DNA from: Chryseobacterium sp. OSA05B
GTDB taxonomy: Bacteria > Bacteroidota > Bacteroidia > Flavobacteriales > Weeksellaceae
Length of the DNA stretch: 64,000 nucleotides
NCBI RefSeq assembly: GCF_019970065.1
Contig: NZ_JAHXYH010000001.1
Coordinates: 124,001-188,000 of the forward strand
Direction: 5' to 3'
Shown here: positions 19,248-27,873 of the stretch, piece after piece
How the letters are laid out: the number at the start of each line of letters is the position of its first letter
Position numbering within the stretch: the stretch's first letter is position 1
The notes under the pieces: generated by a model
Told to the model about the DNA's origin: nothing
What the model saw: the letters and a program-made list of their open reading frames with translations, nothing else
The model's database searches: none
Translations under genes and position numbers: made by a program

Positions 19248-20002
19248 ATGCAAAAAAATGATTTACAAAACAAGGTTGTATTAATTGCCGGAGGTGCAAA
19301 AATTTAGGAGGACTTCTAAGCAGAAACTTTGCTGCAAAAGGCGCAAAATTGTCTATCCATTACAATAGCGATGCTACAAAACCTGATGCAGAAAAAACAT
19401 TGGAAGAAGTAAAAGCATTGGGAGCTGAAGCATTCATCTTTCAGGAGGATTTAACCAAAATAGAAAATATTACCCGCTTTTTTGATGAAACGATTTCAAA
19501 ATTCGGAGGAATAGATATTGCCATCAATACAGTAGGAATGGTACTAAAGAAGCCTTTTGTAGATACCACAGAAGCAGAATATGACAGCATGAGCAATATC
19601 AATTCAAAAGTGGCCTATTTCTTTATTCAGGAAGCAGGTAAAAAACTGAATGATAATGGAAAAATCTGTACTATTGTAACGTCTTTACTTGCAGCGTATA
19701 CCGGATTTTATTCCACTTATGAGGGGATGAAAGCGCCTATTGAGCATTTTACAAGAGCAGCTTCTAAAGAGTTTGGAGAGCGTGGTATATCTGTAACAGC
19801 TGTTGCGCCGGGCCCAATGGATACACCATTTTTCTATGGGCAGGAAAGTGATGATGCAGTAGCCTATCATAAATCTGCATCAGCATTAGGCGGGCTTACC
19901 GATATTAAAGATATCGCTCCTCTTGTTGAGTTTCTGGTTTCTGATGGTTGGTGGATTACCGGACAGACTATTTTCGCCAATGGCCGTTATACCACAAGAT
20001 AA
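19248..20002 (+). pseudogene. SDR-family oxidoreductase, frameshifted near the N-terminus
   Basis: An ATG at 19248 opens MQKNDLQNKVVLIAGGAK, the start of an SDR Rossmann motif, which stops at TAG 19305-19307. Adding one A to the five-A run at 19298-19302 restores a continuous frame (AKNLGGLLSRNFAAKGAK...) into the long frame that ends at 20002. That frame carries the rest of an SDR: INTVGM, the catalytic region TSLLAAYTGFYSTYEGMKA and VAPGPMDTPFF, ending TGQTIFANGRYTTR. The full product would be about 251 aa, normal for the family. Either this is a recent single-base deletion in a homopolymer or a sequencing error. Everything downstream is intact, which favours a very recent event or an error. 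Confidence 0.85.
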
Positions 20003-20096
20003 GTACTAATTGATTACCCAGTTTCTTACACAAAATAAAAATAGCTGCAATTGAAATATTGTAACTTATCCACTATACAAATAAATTATATCAAAA

Positions 20097-20162
20097 AGGG
20101 AGGAGACTACAAGTAGTCTCCTCCTTATCCGGTAAATTTTATAATCCCTCAGTTTACCGGAT
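20097..20162. other. Two consecutive inverted repeats, the first a terminator-like hairpin
   Basis: A perfect 12-bp stem GGAGGAGACTAC (20099-20110) with 20113-20124 has only a 2-nt gap (effectively a CAAG loop). Read on the minus strand it is followed by CCCTTTTTG, so it can end minus-strand transcripts. Immediately after it is a perfect 10-bp inverted repeat ATCCGGTAAA (20127-20136) and TTTACCGGAT (20153-20162). The second has no T tail and may be a binding site or part of an RNA fold. Confidence 0.5.
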
Positions 20163-20306
20163 GTAAATATGGAATGTATGTTCATTATCAACAATAATCG
20201 TTAATCTAATTTTAGTTGATTGGAAGGGATATCCGAATCGATATTGTATATTAATTTATTTTTACATTTTTGCCGGAGAAATCATACATTCTCCCACTGT
20301 TAAGTT

Positions 20307-20575
20307 TCACATGAGTTTCACATTGAAGCCTCCGTCACTGTTATAGGTATGCGTTACAGATTTAACAGTTGCGGTACTTTGGTTTTCACCTTCAAATTCC
20401 TAATTTATAGAACTTACTGTTTTACCGCTGCTGTAATTATGGAAAAACTACTTTTTTATTATTATCTGGATCTGGATCTGATTTAAGAGATACTGAAATA
20501 GACTCTCCCAAGCAATCCGCATCATTTTCATTTTCATCTTCATCTTCAAATAACAATTCCCAATACCGAAACAAG
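20307..20575 (-). pseudogene. Remnant of a PKD-domain exported protein
   Basis: On the minus strand an acidic segment (EDEDENENDADCLGESIS) leads into KSDPDPDNNKKVVF. After a frameshift the sequence continues HNYSSGKTVSSIN, a TAG in place of the expected TGG (Trp), then EFEGENQSTATVKSVTHTYN, NSDGGFNVKLM and a stop. This is a recognisable PKD fold with its conserved blocks, carrying one frameshift and one nonsense change. No start or signal peptide remains. It is probably the dead relative of a flavobacterial lipoprotein. It sits directly downstream of the intact LPMO gene on the same strand. Confidence 0.7.
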
Positions 20576-20603
20576 ATTTAGTACGCGCTTCATAATCCAA
20601 ATT

Positions 20604-22397
20604 TTATTTTTTAAATGTTTTGGTCATGTAAGTCTTATCAGAATAAACGATTCCGGTAAAATATATTCCGGATGGAAGACTACTGATGTTCATGCTGTTC
20701 TTAACTGGCTTTGAAAAAGATAAGATCAATGTCCCACGGATATCAAAAATTTTCACTTCCTCAATTTTTTCGTAGGAGCTTACAGGTTCCAGATTCAATA
20801 CGTTGTCTGATACTATGAATGACAATTTGTCCTGAACAGCGGATTTTGCCTCCGTACAATTTACGCCTTCATTGCAGCTGCTTACAAGCTTCCATACCAT
20901 ATTTTGGCCAGGTATTTCTCCCGTGTTGGCATACCACTGATTCTCCCATATTTTACAGGCATAGAAAACTTTTGTTCCGGAAGTAGCATAGGCCTTTGCA
21001 GGGTTGTATTCCTGGGATCCGCAGTACGTTACAGGCTGGGTGTTTTGACAGTCCGGACCTTCAGTACATACACTAACTTCTTCCCAAACGAGATTGACAC
21101 CCGGAACTTCATTGGGATTGGCATACCATTTATTTTTCCAGATTCTGCACTGGTAAAAAACATGGGTATTGGCTGTAGGATAGGCATTGGAGGCATTATA
21201 AACCTCAGAACCGCAATATATATGTCCTGTTTCTGTATTTTGATTGGTTTTTACCGATAGTTCATTACTCGGGTCAGAACTTATGTTGTTCTGGGAAATA
21301 GCTTTCACGGTAAACTTATACTGGGTGTCGGCAGACAATCCTGTCACATCATACTGTGTCGTCGTGGTTTGAGCTACCTTTACGCCATGCTGGAAGATCT
21401 CATAATGCTGGATACCTTGCGAATGGGTGGAAGGCCCCCACATCAGTGAAGCTGAATGGGTCGTTGTTCCCATAGAATGGAGATGTGCGGGAGCAGTTGG
21501 TTTTTCTATTGTGTTGGCGGCAGATGTCTGTATGTTTAATGCTGCACTTTGTGCGGAAGTAAGCCCTGAAGCTGATTTTGCCTGTACTTTATAAGAATAT
21601 GCAGTATTGGGAGTAAGTCCCTGATCCTGGAAAACTGCACCACTCACCTCCTGAACCTGCTGGCTGTTTTTGAAAACAATATACGATGCCGCATCCGGCT
21701 GGGCTGTCCATGTAATCTGAGCGGTAGTACCTGTTATATTATGGGCAGCTAAACCTGTAGGAGTAGCGGGAGCTGTGGGATTTACTACTGACGTGCCTAC
21801 ATTGACATCAATAACGTTATAGAAGGCATTCACTGTATCTTCAATATCCCAAACAGCTAAGATAATGTGATACCCCTGCCGGTTTTGAGGCACTGTGATT
21901 TGGTGTGGTGTATTATCAGTAGGAGGTAAAGCGTTACCATTAACGGTCCCGATAAGCTCAAGATCTGCACGTTTAAGTGGCTGATTGGGGTTCCATCCCG
22001 TCTTGGTCATGTAATAATGCCATTTTGTTGTGGAGTGATAGGCTGTATATTTCCACATAAATGAATTTACCCCTGTTGAGATGTTGGTTTTTTTCCAGCG
22101 GTCAGCAGTTTGTAAATCCAATACGGTATCACCCATAATACCGTTTGCGGATGCTATTTTTCCGTCAGCCGGTCCTCCAAGCGGAAACCCTTTCAGGTAT
22201 TCCAGGGATTGAGGCTCATTAATAACCGTGCCATACTTTGCATAAGCGGCGGAATATCCCAGGATCCCTTTGTCCAGACTTCCCTGGTAATTTCTCGATG
22301 CCGGGCTCATCACGTATCCATGAGCCAGAATGTAGGAAGTGGAAATCATCAGAATTCCAATTACCTTAACCAAAAATAAAAATTTGTTTTTAATCAT
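20604..22397 (-). CDS. AA10 lytic polysaccharide monooxygenase with FN3, CBM5/12-like and T9SS domains
   Basis: The product is 597 aa from the ATG at 22397, which begins a clean signal peptide ending ...SYILA. A longer frame upstream is unlikely. Cleavage leaves His26 as the N-terminal residue (HGYVMSPASRNYQ), the first histidine of the copper brace. The second brace histidine is in the TAYHSTTKWHYY segment. After the AA10 domain come two fibronectin type III domains (each starting near a PTAP segment), then two tandem chitin-binding CBM5/12-like modules (VFYQCRIWKNKWYANPNEVP; VFYACKIWENQWYANTGEIP). A type A T9SS sorting domain closes the protein (SLPSGIYFTGIVYSDKTYMTKTFKK). It should be an outer-surface or secreted enzyme cleaving crystalline chitin oxidatively. 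Confidence 0.95.
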   Translation of the reverse strand: MIKNKFLFLVKVIGILMISTSYILAHGYVMSPASRNYQGSLDKGILGYSAAYAKYGTVINEPQSLEYLKGFPLGGPADGKIASANGIMGDTVLDLQTADRWKKTNISTGVNSFMWKYTAYHSTTKWHYYMTKTGWNPNQPLKRADLELIGTVNGNALPPTDNTPHQITVPQNRQGYHIILAVWDIEDTVNAFYNVIDVNVGTSVVNPTAPATPTGLAAHNITGTTAQITWTAQPDAASYIVFKNSQQVQEVSGAVFQDQGLTPNTAYSYKVQAKSASGLTSAQSAALNIQTSAANTIEKPTAPAHLHSMGTTTHSASLMWGPSTHSQGIQHYEIFQHGVKVAQTTTTQYDVTGLSADTQYKFTVKAISQNNISSDPSNELSVKTNQNTETGHIYCGSEVYNASNAYPTANTHVFYQCRIWKNKWYANPNEVPGVNLVWEEVSVCTEGPDCQNTQPVTYCGSQEYNPAKAYATSGTKVFYACKIWENQWYANTGEIPGQNMVWKLVSSCNEGVNCTEAKSAVQDKLSFIVSDNVLNLEPVSSYEKIEEVKIFDIRGTLILSFSKPVKNSMNISSLPSGIYFTGIVYSDKTYMTKTFKK

Positions 22398-22656
22398 ATA
22401 ATAATATTTTAATATGTGTCTATTTAAAAGAATGGCTTCCCCAACTGGTGTATATATGTTTTTCCAAACCGAGACCGTTTGGATGAAGTCTGATATCTTG
22501 CCCATTATCTCACAGAAACCGCAATAAAGCAATATATATTTGTTATTTCGCACATCCGGATCCTAAACCAATAGATGAAAGTTTTGGAGAAATGGCCGAA
22601 CAATATATACAGTAAATGCGATAAAAAGCCATTTGTTGTATAGAGGTAATTTGGGC

Positions 22657-22956
22657 TTAATGTGATATCTGTACAAGCTTAATTGGCTTTACACCACCAT
22701 CTGCCAAACTATCTAATTGTGATGAAAAATTTAAAAAATGTGCGGTTTGAACATGCACTTCAAAAGCATGCTGATTGACAAATGTTTCCCTCATGTAAAA
22801 AGTTCCAGGCACGTCTTCATCCTCAAAAAGAATGTATTCCAAACAGCCCTCTTCTATACGGGTCGGGTTTATCAATTTTAAAAGTTCCTGTTTTAGTGCC
22901 TCAGCTTTGCCTGTTTTTGCCTTGATAATGGCGATAGATATAAAAAGTTTTTCCAT
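22657..22956 (-). CDS. Antibiotic biosynthesis monooxygenase-type (YgiN-like) protein
   Basis: This 99-aa protein has the ABM ferredoxin-like fold signature: an N-terminal strand with IAIIKAKTGKAEALKQEL, the EGCLEYILFED block and FYMRETFVNQHAFEVHVQT. The final histidine-containing helix and SLADGGVKPIKLVQI strand match YgiN-type putative quinol monooxygenases. Members oxidise quinols or polyketide-like phenols without a cofactor. The substrate here is unknown. It lies between the LPMO and a beta-barrel gene on the same strand but with gaps that do not force an operon. Confidence 0.85.
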   Translation of the reverse strand: MEKLFISIAIIKAKTGKAEALKQELLKLINPTRIEEGCLEYILFEDEDVPGTFYMRETFVNQHAFEVHVQTAHFLNFSSQLDSLADGGVKPIKLVQISH

Positions 22957-23003
22957 TATATTTTAATATTAGAATACATGTCTAGTATTTTAGTAATTGT
23001 TGC

Positions 23004-23591
23004 TTAAAAATTATACTGTACTCCCGCACTTGCAATCCCTTTATAACCTATACCCAGTTCGAGTATTCCCTTAAAATCTGTTCCGTATTCCAAACCCAGA
23101 GGACTGAACTGAAAGTTGAAATGGTTGTAATTGGCATTGTCCTCAATAGTAGGGTTGGTATCATAGCTCGCATTGCCAAACGTGTAACCCACACCTACTA
23201 GGCCATAAATATTAAATTGGGGATTGTTGGTGTATTTATACTTTCCTTCCCCCGCCACAGTAATGGCTGTAATAGATTTTTTGCTCTCTTTCTTATTGGT
23301 GGATCTGTTTACGATATCCGCATCAAGCCTGTCGAAGACTGCGCTTGCACCTAACATCAGTCTACCGTTGTTAACAGGCATATAGTACGAAAGTGCCAAG
23401 GCACCTAACGAACGAATATTTTTCACATCGTGGCTTTGTAATGGAGAGGAAAGAGCTTCGGTAATTCCCGATACAATTTGATCGTTGCTTAATATACCAT
23501 AACTAACACTAAAAGCATGTTTTTTTTGACCAAAAGCCTTTTGTGAGGCAAATATGGTAATAATAGCAAATAAAAAATTTATGTTTTTCAT
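23004..23591 (-). CDS. Outer-membrane beta-barrel protein
   Basis: This 195-aa protein has an N-terminal signal peptide (MKNINFLFAIITIFASQKAFG). Alternating hydrophobic/polar strands follow (HAFSVSYGI, ALALSYYMPV, YGLVGVGYTFG, PLGLEYGTDFKGILELGIGY), and it ends in the aromatic-terminated strand SAGVQYNF typical of outer-membrane barrels. It probably forms a small 8-stranded barrel of the OmpW/OmpA-like type. The ligand is unknown. It is 47 bp upstream of the ABM gene on the same strand, so the two may be co-transcribed. Confidence 0.8.
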   Translation of the reverse strand: MKNINFLFAIITIFASQKAFGQKKHAFSVSYGILSNDQIVSGITEALSSPLQSHDVKNIRSLGALALSYYMPVNNGRLMLGASAVFDRLDADIVNRSTNKKESKKSITAITVAGEGKYKYTNNPQFNIYGLVGVGYTFGNASYDTNPTIEDNANYNHFNFQFSPLGLEYGTDFKGILELGIGYKGIASAGVQYNF

Positions 23592-24099
23592 TATATTTGT
23601 TTAATGTTTCTGTTTTGATTATAAATTGTTTAAAATTGATCCTATTGTCCTTTTAAAAAAAAACACCTCCATTATCCATGTAGAACAGCCGTCTTTTTTC
23701 TTTTCTTATTTAATTTCCTATCTTTCTTTACTCTGTAAAATATACCCTCAAAAACGATCATTTCTCCATCCGACTAATTATACAAAATCACCTTTTTTAC
23801 TCAGTTTTTTTACAATGCTTTGTCCCTGAGAAATACCATAGTGCATTCCCTCCATAACCGAATAATGGTAGATAGAGTCCATGTTTTGTTCCGATCCATA
23901 TATGCTGAAGAAACAGAGTGTCAGGTCTATTTTATCATATTTCTTATAACTATGATTTAAAAAGATTTAGTAGAGCAAAATTGCACTATTATAATATATT
24001 CCTATGGTATTATTACAGCATTAAATTGTACAAATAGGCCATTCAATAGAATGTTTATTCATTATTGTGTACCTTAATTTAAACTTTTGTAGATAGAAA
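23592..24099. other. A+T-rich intergenic region
   Basis: No supported gene was seen here. A 67-codon frame at 23626-23829 has no recognisable features. The region presumably holds the promoter of the barrel gene and the former promoter of the AraC pseudogene. Confidence 0.4.
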
Positions 24100-24905
24100 T
24101 TAAAGGGGAAAATTTTATCAACATTTTGAAATGGTATATAAACGCCCGGATGAATATCCTAAGGAAGAACTTAGGCATCTGTTTTTTGAATTGGCTTTGA
24201 TCATTTCTGGAAGGACTTGTCATATATTAATAATAACAAGATGGAGTATCGTGCAGGACATATGTTTCTGATTACTCCTGATAACTGCCATTCCCGGGAA
24301 ATAACAATTGAATTATTCTTCTTACTTTTTACAGATATCTATATCACGAGTGCAGGTTTTCGTTTGAATGATATCAGAAGGCTGGAATTTATTTTGGAAA
24401 ACGCTAGCCATCATCCGGACTGCATACTTAAAAATTTTTGTAACGGGCCCATGTGCGTTATCTGATGGAAGCGCTGATTGCAGGGCCAGTCAACCGTGAC
24501 CTCTATAATCACGAACTGATTTTCAGCATGGTCGATGCCTTTATTGTAATTGTGGCAAGTAAGATAGCCAAATGTATACCTTGATCGGTTAAAAAGTTTA
24601 CCGATAGCCGCGCTACGGATATGCTCAATTATATTCAAGCCAATATCTATGGTACTGCAAAACTAAGAATGGTAGAATTTGGACGGAACTATAATATGTC
24701 CGAACATTATATCAGCAAATATTTAAAAATGCACAACGGGAGAGCATTAAAAAGTACATAACTAACATTCGGCTATAACTTATCGAAGCCACGCTGCGTT
24801 TCATTAACCGGCACCTGGGCGAAATTCATGACGAGCTTGGTTTTGCAGATGGGAGCCGTTTTTATAAGTTTTTAAGAAAGCTTCGGGAGAAGTCTACATT
24901 ATGTA
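24100..24905 (+). pseudogene. Decayed AraC-family regulator gene, paralogue of the gene at 25003-25848
   Basis: Across three frames this stretch encodes pieces that line up in order with the intact AraC protein next door. The pieces are HLFFELALIISG (intact FFELVFILSG), EYRAGHMFLITPDNC (NNHMFLLTPKDC), LNDIRRLEFILENASHHPDC (ENIKRLEFILENANHKPGC), VNRDLYNHELIFSMVDAFI, MLNYIQANIYG, NMSEHYISKYLKMHNG and DELGFADGSRFYKFLRKL. At least three frameshifts and several stop codons interrupt it, including within the helix-turn-helix. It is clearly dead. It points toward the intact copy, so the pair is tail to tail. Confidence 0.88.
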
Positions 24906-25002
24906 GCTATTCCTATTTTGTTTCTCAGAAAATAAAAATTCAAACAGTTCGCTATCTGATTTCAATTTATAAATTTACTCAACAAATTACTTATATTTTA
25001 TA

Positions 25003-25848
25003 TTACCCCTGTAAATATTCTATTTTGAAAGTTCTGGGGCTTTTACCTTTTTGCACTTTAAAAAACTTGTTAAGATGACTATCATCTGTGAAACCAAATT
25101 CATCTGCTATTTCGCTAATACGCATATCACTGTGCTTTAACCTGTGCTCAATTAAAGTTGCTTTATAATTATTGATATAGGACTGTAATGTCTCTCCACA
25201 ATGTTTTTTAAAGTATTTTCCAAGATAATTCTCTGATAATCCAAACATATTACTGATCTTTTCAACTCTAATCATCTCAGGATCATAGATATTGGCTTGA
25301 ATATAATTTAGAATATTGATAATCCGTGATTCAGAAGTTTCCCCAATTTTCTGTGGGAGATATTTAATAATATTTCGAGCTACAAGAGCTATAAGACTAT
25401 TTACCAATAAAGCAGTAATATCATTATGATAAAAGTCTCTATTAACCCCTTCACGTATAAGTGCTTCAACAATTGGACGAATTAACATTTTGTCTGTTTG
25501 ATTTTTGATAATACAGCCCGGTTTATGATTGGCATTTTCAAGGATAAATTCCAGACGTTTTATATTCTCTCTCGAAATAATACTATCTTTTAAATAAATA
25601 TCACTAAACTGTAGAAAAAAAAACTCAGTTGTGCTATCAATCCAAAACTGACTACAATCCTTAGGAGTGAGCAGAAACATATGATTATTATGATATGAAA
25701 AACTATGCTTGTTTATGCAATGTGTTCCTGTTCCTGATAAAATAAAAACCAGCTCGAAGAAATTTTTTCGACTTTCTTTATCTGGAAAAACATCCATCGT
25801 CTCAAAATGAATACTATAAGGCTTGTATAGAACATCTCTATTCATCAT
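25003..25848 (-). CDS. AraC-family transcriptional regulator
   Basis: The product is 281 aa from the ATG at 25848 (MMNRDVLYKPYSIHFETM). A longer frame to 26001 is unlikely because the added residues are unlike the family. The N-terminal cupin-like sensor domain includes FFELVFILSGTGTHCINKH and HMFLLTPKDCSQFWI. The C-terminal double HTH is intact (VEKISNMFGLSENYLGKYFKKH and ISEIADEFGFTDDSHLNKFFK, then the GKSPRTFK signature). It lies just beyond the distal end of the T4SS gene cluster on the same strand and next to a dead paralogue. Whether it controls the T4SS is open. The effector ligand is unknown. Confidence 0.9.
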   Translation of the reverse strand: MMNRDVLYKPYSIHFETMDVFPDKESRKNFFELVFILSGTGTHCINKHSFSYHNNHMFLLTPKDCSQFWIDSTTEFFFLQFSDIYLKDSIISRENIKRLEFILENANHKPGCIIKNQTDKMLIRPIVEALIREGVNRDFYHNDITALLVNSLIALVARNIIKYLPQKIGETSESRIINILNYIQANIYDPEMIRVEKISNMFGLSENYLGKYFKKHCGETLQSYINNYKATLIEHRLKHSDMRISEIADEFGFTDDSHLNKFFKVQKGKSPRTFKIEYLQG

Positions 25849-26118
25849 ATGATAATTTGTTTTATAAGCAAAAAACACAAAATTCAAACGGCTATGTACT
25901 ATATATATTAACAAAATATCAGTATAATTTTGCTTAAACATGAGGTTTAACAATGACAAAAAATATCTCATATTAGTTCTGACTTTAGGTGATCGTGTCA
26001 TAATTTCTTAAGCTTCCGTTTTTCTGATATTTGGAGCAGGAACCTCTACTTAAAAATATATCGTACTGTCGTATCAATTTATGGCTCAGTGCACTACATA
26101 TATAATTTATTGTAAAAA

Positions 26119-26946
26119 TTAGAATTTATTACGTGTTATTCCCATATTTCTGTTGACACTCTGCATTTCCTTTTGTGCCTTGGATTGTGGAGCTTTAGCA
26201 TCTCGTTTTATATTAGGATCAGGGCTATTTAATGGCTTCGTAAAAACTGTTAATCCAGATTCATTAGTATTTTTTATCACAGATTTTCTAAGTTCAAGAC
26301 TGTGATCAGTCCCAACATTCCTTACTATGGAATCAAAAGATAATTTTTGGCCTTTCTCCATTCCAATCTTTATCATATTTTCGGTAATATCTTCTCTCAC
26401 TTTTTTTCTTGTACTCCCTGTTAATATTTCAATATTCTGTTCCAAATCATCTTCAATACCATTATTTTTTTCTTGTTGTTTCATCTGCTCCTTTTTTGAG
26501 AATTTTTCTTCCTTTAACTCTCGGATAATCTCAGTAAATATTTCAGCCTTTGTTTCAGTATTCTCTTTATTATAATTGTTTTCAGCCTTTGTTTTATTAT
26601 AATTGTGCGCTACTTTAGCACCTATCGCAGCAATGCCGGCTATTGCAGAAATTGCCATAATAGCTATTCCCAATGGTGGGAAAAGTAATGCAAGTGCGAA
26701 TCCTGCAACTAGCCCAATCGCAGTAGATTTTAAAGCTTTTTTAATAAAAGAACCGTTTTCCATGATAGCATCGAGGAAACGTAAACCTTTTCCTTTCTGG
26801 GGATTTTCTCTTTGAGAGCTGCTTGTCTTTCCGTTTTTATTTATAAAATCGGTATTCTCTTGCCAATCTGTCTGTTTTGCATTAGAATTAGTTTTTTTCA
26901 TTTTCTCCAAACGTTCGTGTAATTCTTCGGTTTCTTTTTGAGGCAT
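26119..26946 (-). CDS. Hypothetical 275-aa protein with a hydrophobic hairpin, T4SS-adjacent
   Basis: No family is recognised. The protein starts with a polar, charged N-terminus (about 65 residues) and has no signal peptide. A long hydrophobic Gly/Ala/Ile-rich stretch follows at about residues 72-110 (LVAGFALALLFPPLGIAIMA then ISAIAGIAAIGAKVAHNY), which could form two membrane-spanning helices with a PP turn. The rest is highly charged coiled-coil-like sequence (EIIRELKEEKFSKKEQMKQQ) with a basic, polar C-terminus (KEMQSVNRNMGITRNKF). It is the last gene of the minus-strand T4SS region. A membrane-inserting cargo protein or a T4SS accessory are both possible. This is inference from location and topology only. 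Confidence 0.6.
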   Translation of the reverse strand: MPQKETEELHERLEKMKKTNSNAKQTDWQENTDFINKNGKTSSSQRENPQKGKGLRFLDAIMENGSFIKKALKSTAIGLVAGFALALLFPPLGIAIMAISAIAGIAAIGAKVAHNYNKTKAENNYNKENTETKAEIFTEIIRELKEEKFSKKEQMKQQEKNNGIEDDLEQNIEILTGSTRKKVREDITENMIKIGMEKGQKLSFDSIVRNVGTDHSLELRKSVIKNTNESGLTVFTKPLNSPDPNIKRDAKAPQSKAQKEMQSVNRNMGITRNKF

Positions 26947-27098
26947 GTTATATATATTAAAGTTTTAAAGAACTGTTATATGATATTAGTTTCAGGATTT
27001 TTCTAAGTTATATATCCTCTCAACTATGGCTTGTCCCTTGCTGAAAAGAGTAGCCAGATAATGGGTAAACTCTAAAGTTTATATGATTGTTTTTTCAG

Positions 27099-27338
27099 TT
27101 AATAATTATAAAAGTTTACAACGTTATTACTGTATACCGCAAATTTCTCAATCTTACCTTCTGCTGTAGGCAAAAATAGAATCACAGGTTTTGCGTTCTT
27201 TCCTGTTTCTACAGCATCCTTCAAAAGATTTCTGAGCCATGCAAGAGAAGGTATTTGTTGTGAATAAACCATCTCAAACAATAAAACTTCCTTAAAAAAT
27301 AAATCTATCATTATTGCATTGAAACTATTATACATCAC
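27099..27338 (-). CDS. Small hypothetical protein between two T4SS-adjacent genes
   Basis: The product is 79 aa from 27338, or 57 aa from the ATG at 27272 (MVYSQQIPSLAWL). It has a short amphipathic helix (LAWLRNLLKDAVETG) and two beta-like strands (KPVILFLPTAEGKIEKFAVY). It has no signal peptide and no recognised family. Its position between the SGNH hydrolase and the 275-aa protein would suit a chaperone or immunity partner, but there is no direct evidence for either. A spurious frame cannot be excluded. Confidence 0.4.
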   Translation of the reverse strand: MMYNSFNAIMIDLFFKEVLLFEMVYSQQIPSLAWLRNLLKDAVETGKNAKPVILFLPTAEGKIEKFAVYSNNVVNFYNY

Positions 27339-27873
27339 CTACTACTCAGATACGCCCAACTCATAAATAACTCATTAACAATTGATTAAAAATCAATCAC
27401 ATCTGAGGTGATTTAACATAATTTTCTCTATGGAATCGAAAATGTGCCAGATAACTGTAGAAAAGGAAGAAGGAAATTATCAATATCCTAAGCTGAACTT
27501 TTTCAACCTATCAATGATATGGCCATTAAAAGATTCAACTCACTGATGCCATCAAATAAAAAAGCCACCTGACAAAGTCGGGCAGCTATTCCAAATTTTT
27601 ATGATTACGAATAATCCCCCAAATTATCCTGTCCAAAATTCCTGTATATAAAAAAGAAATCCAAAAATGAACACTCTACTTGTATACTACAGCAAAAATT
27701 AAAGACGATAACTGATCAATAATAAAAAATGCCAGTCAATTAAAATTTAACTCCCTTAAAAAGAATTACCATGTAACGCTTAAATTCCAAGTATACTTAA
27801 TGTTTAACATAATAGCTTTGTAAACTATAATTAACCTATTTAAATGAATCTACCAGACCGATTCCGTTTACCT
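27339..27873. other. Intergenic region downstream of the SGNH hydrolase gene
   Basis: Apart from the minus-strand terminator at 27556-27586, nothing was recognised. There is no tRNA, repeat or recombination-site-like structure. Confidence 0.4.
27556..27586 (-). terminator. Rho-independent terminator downstream of the SGNH hydrolase
   Basis: Read on the minus strand, a GC-rich hairpin (CCCGAC pairing with GTCAGG around TTT, extended by GC pairs) is followed by TTTTTTATTTG. It would end transcripts coming from the T4SS/SGNH side. Confidence 0.65.
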
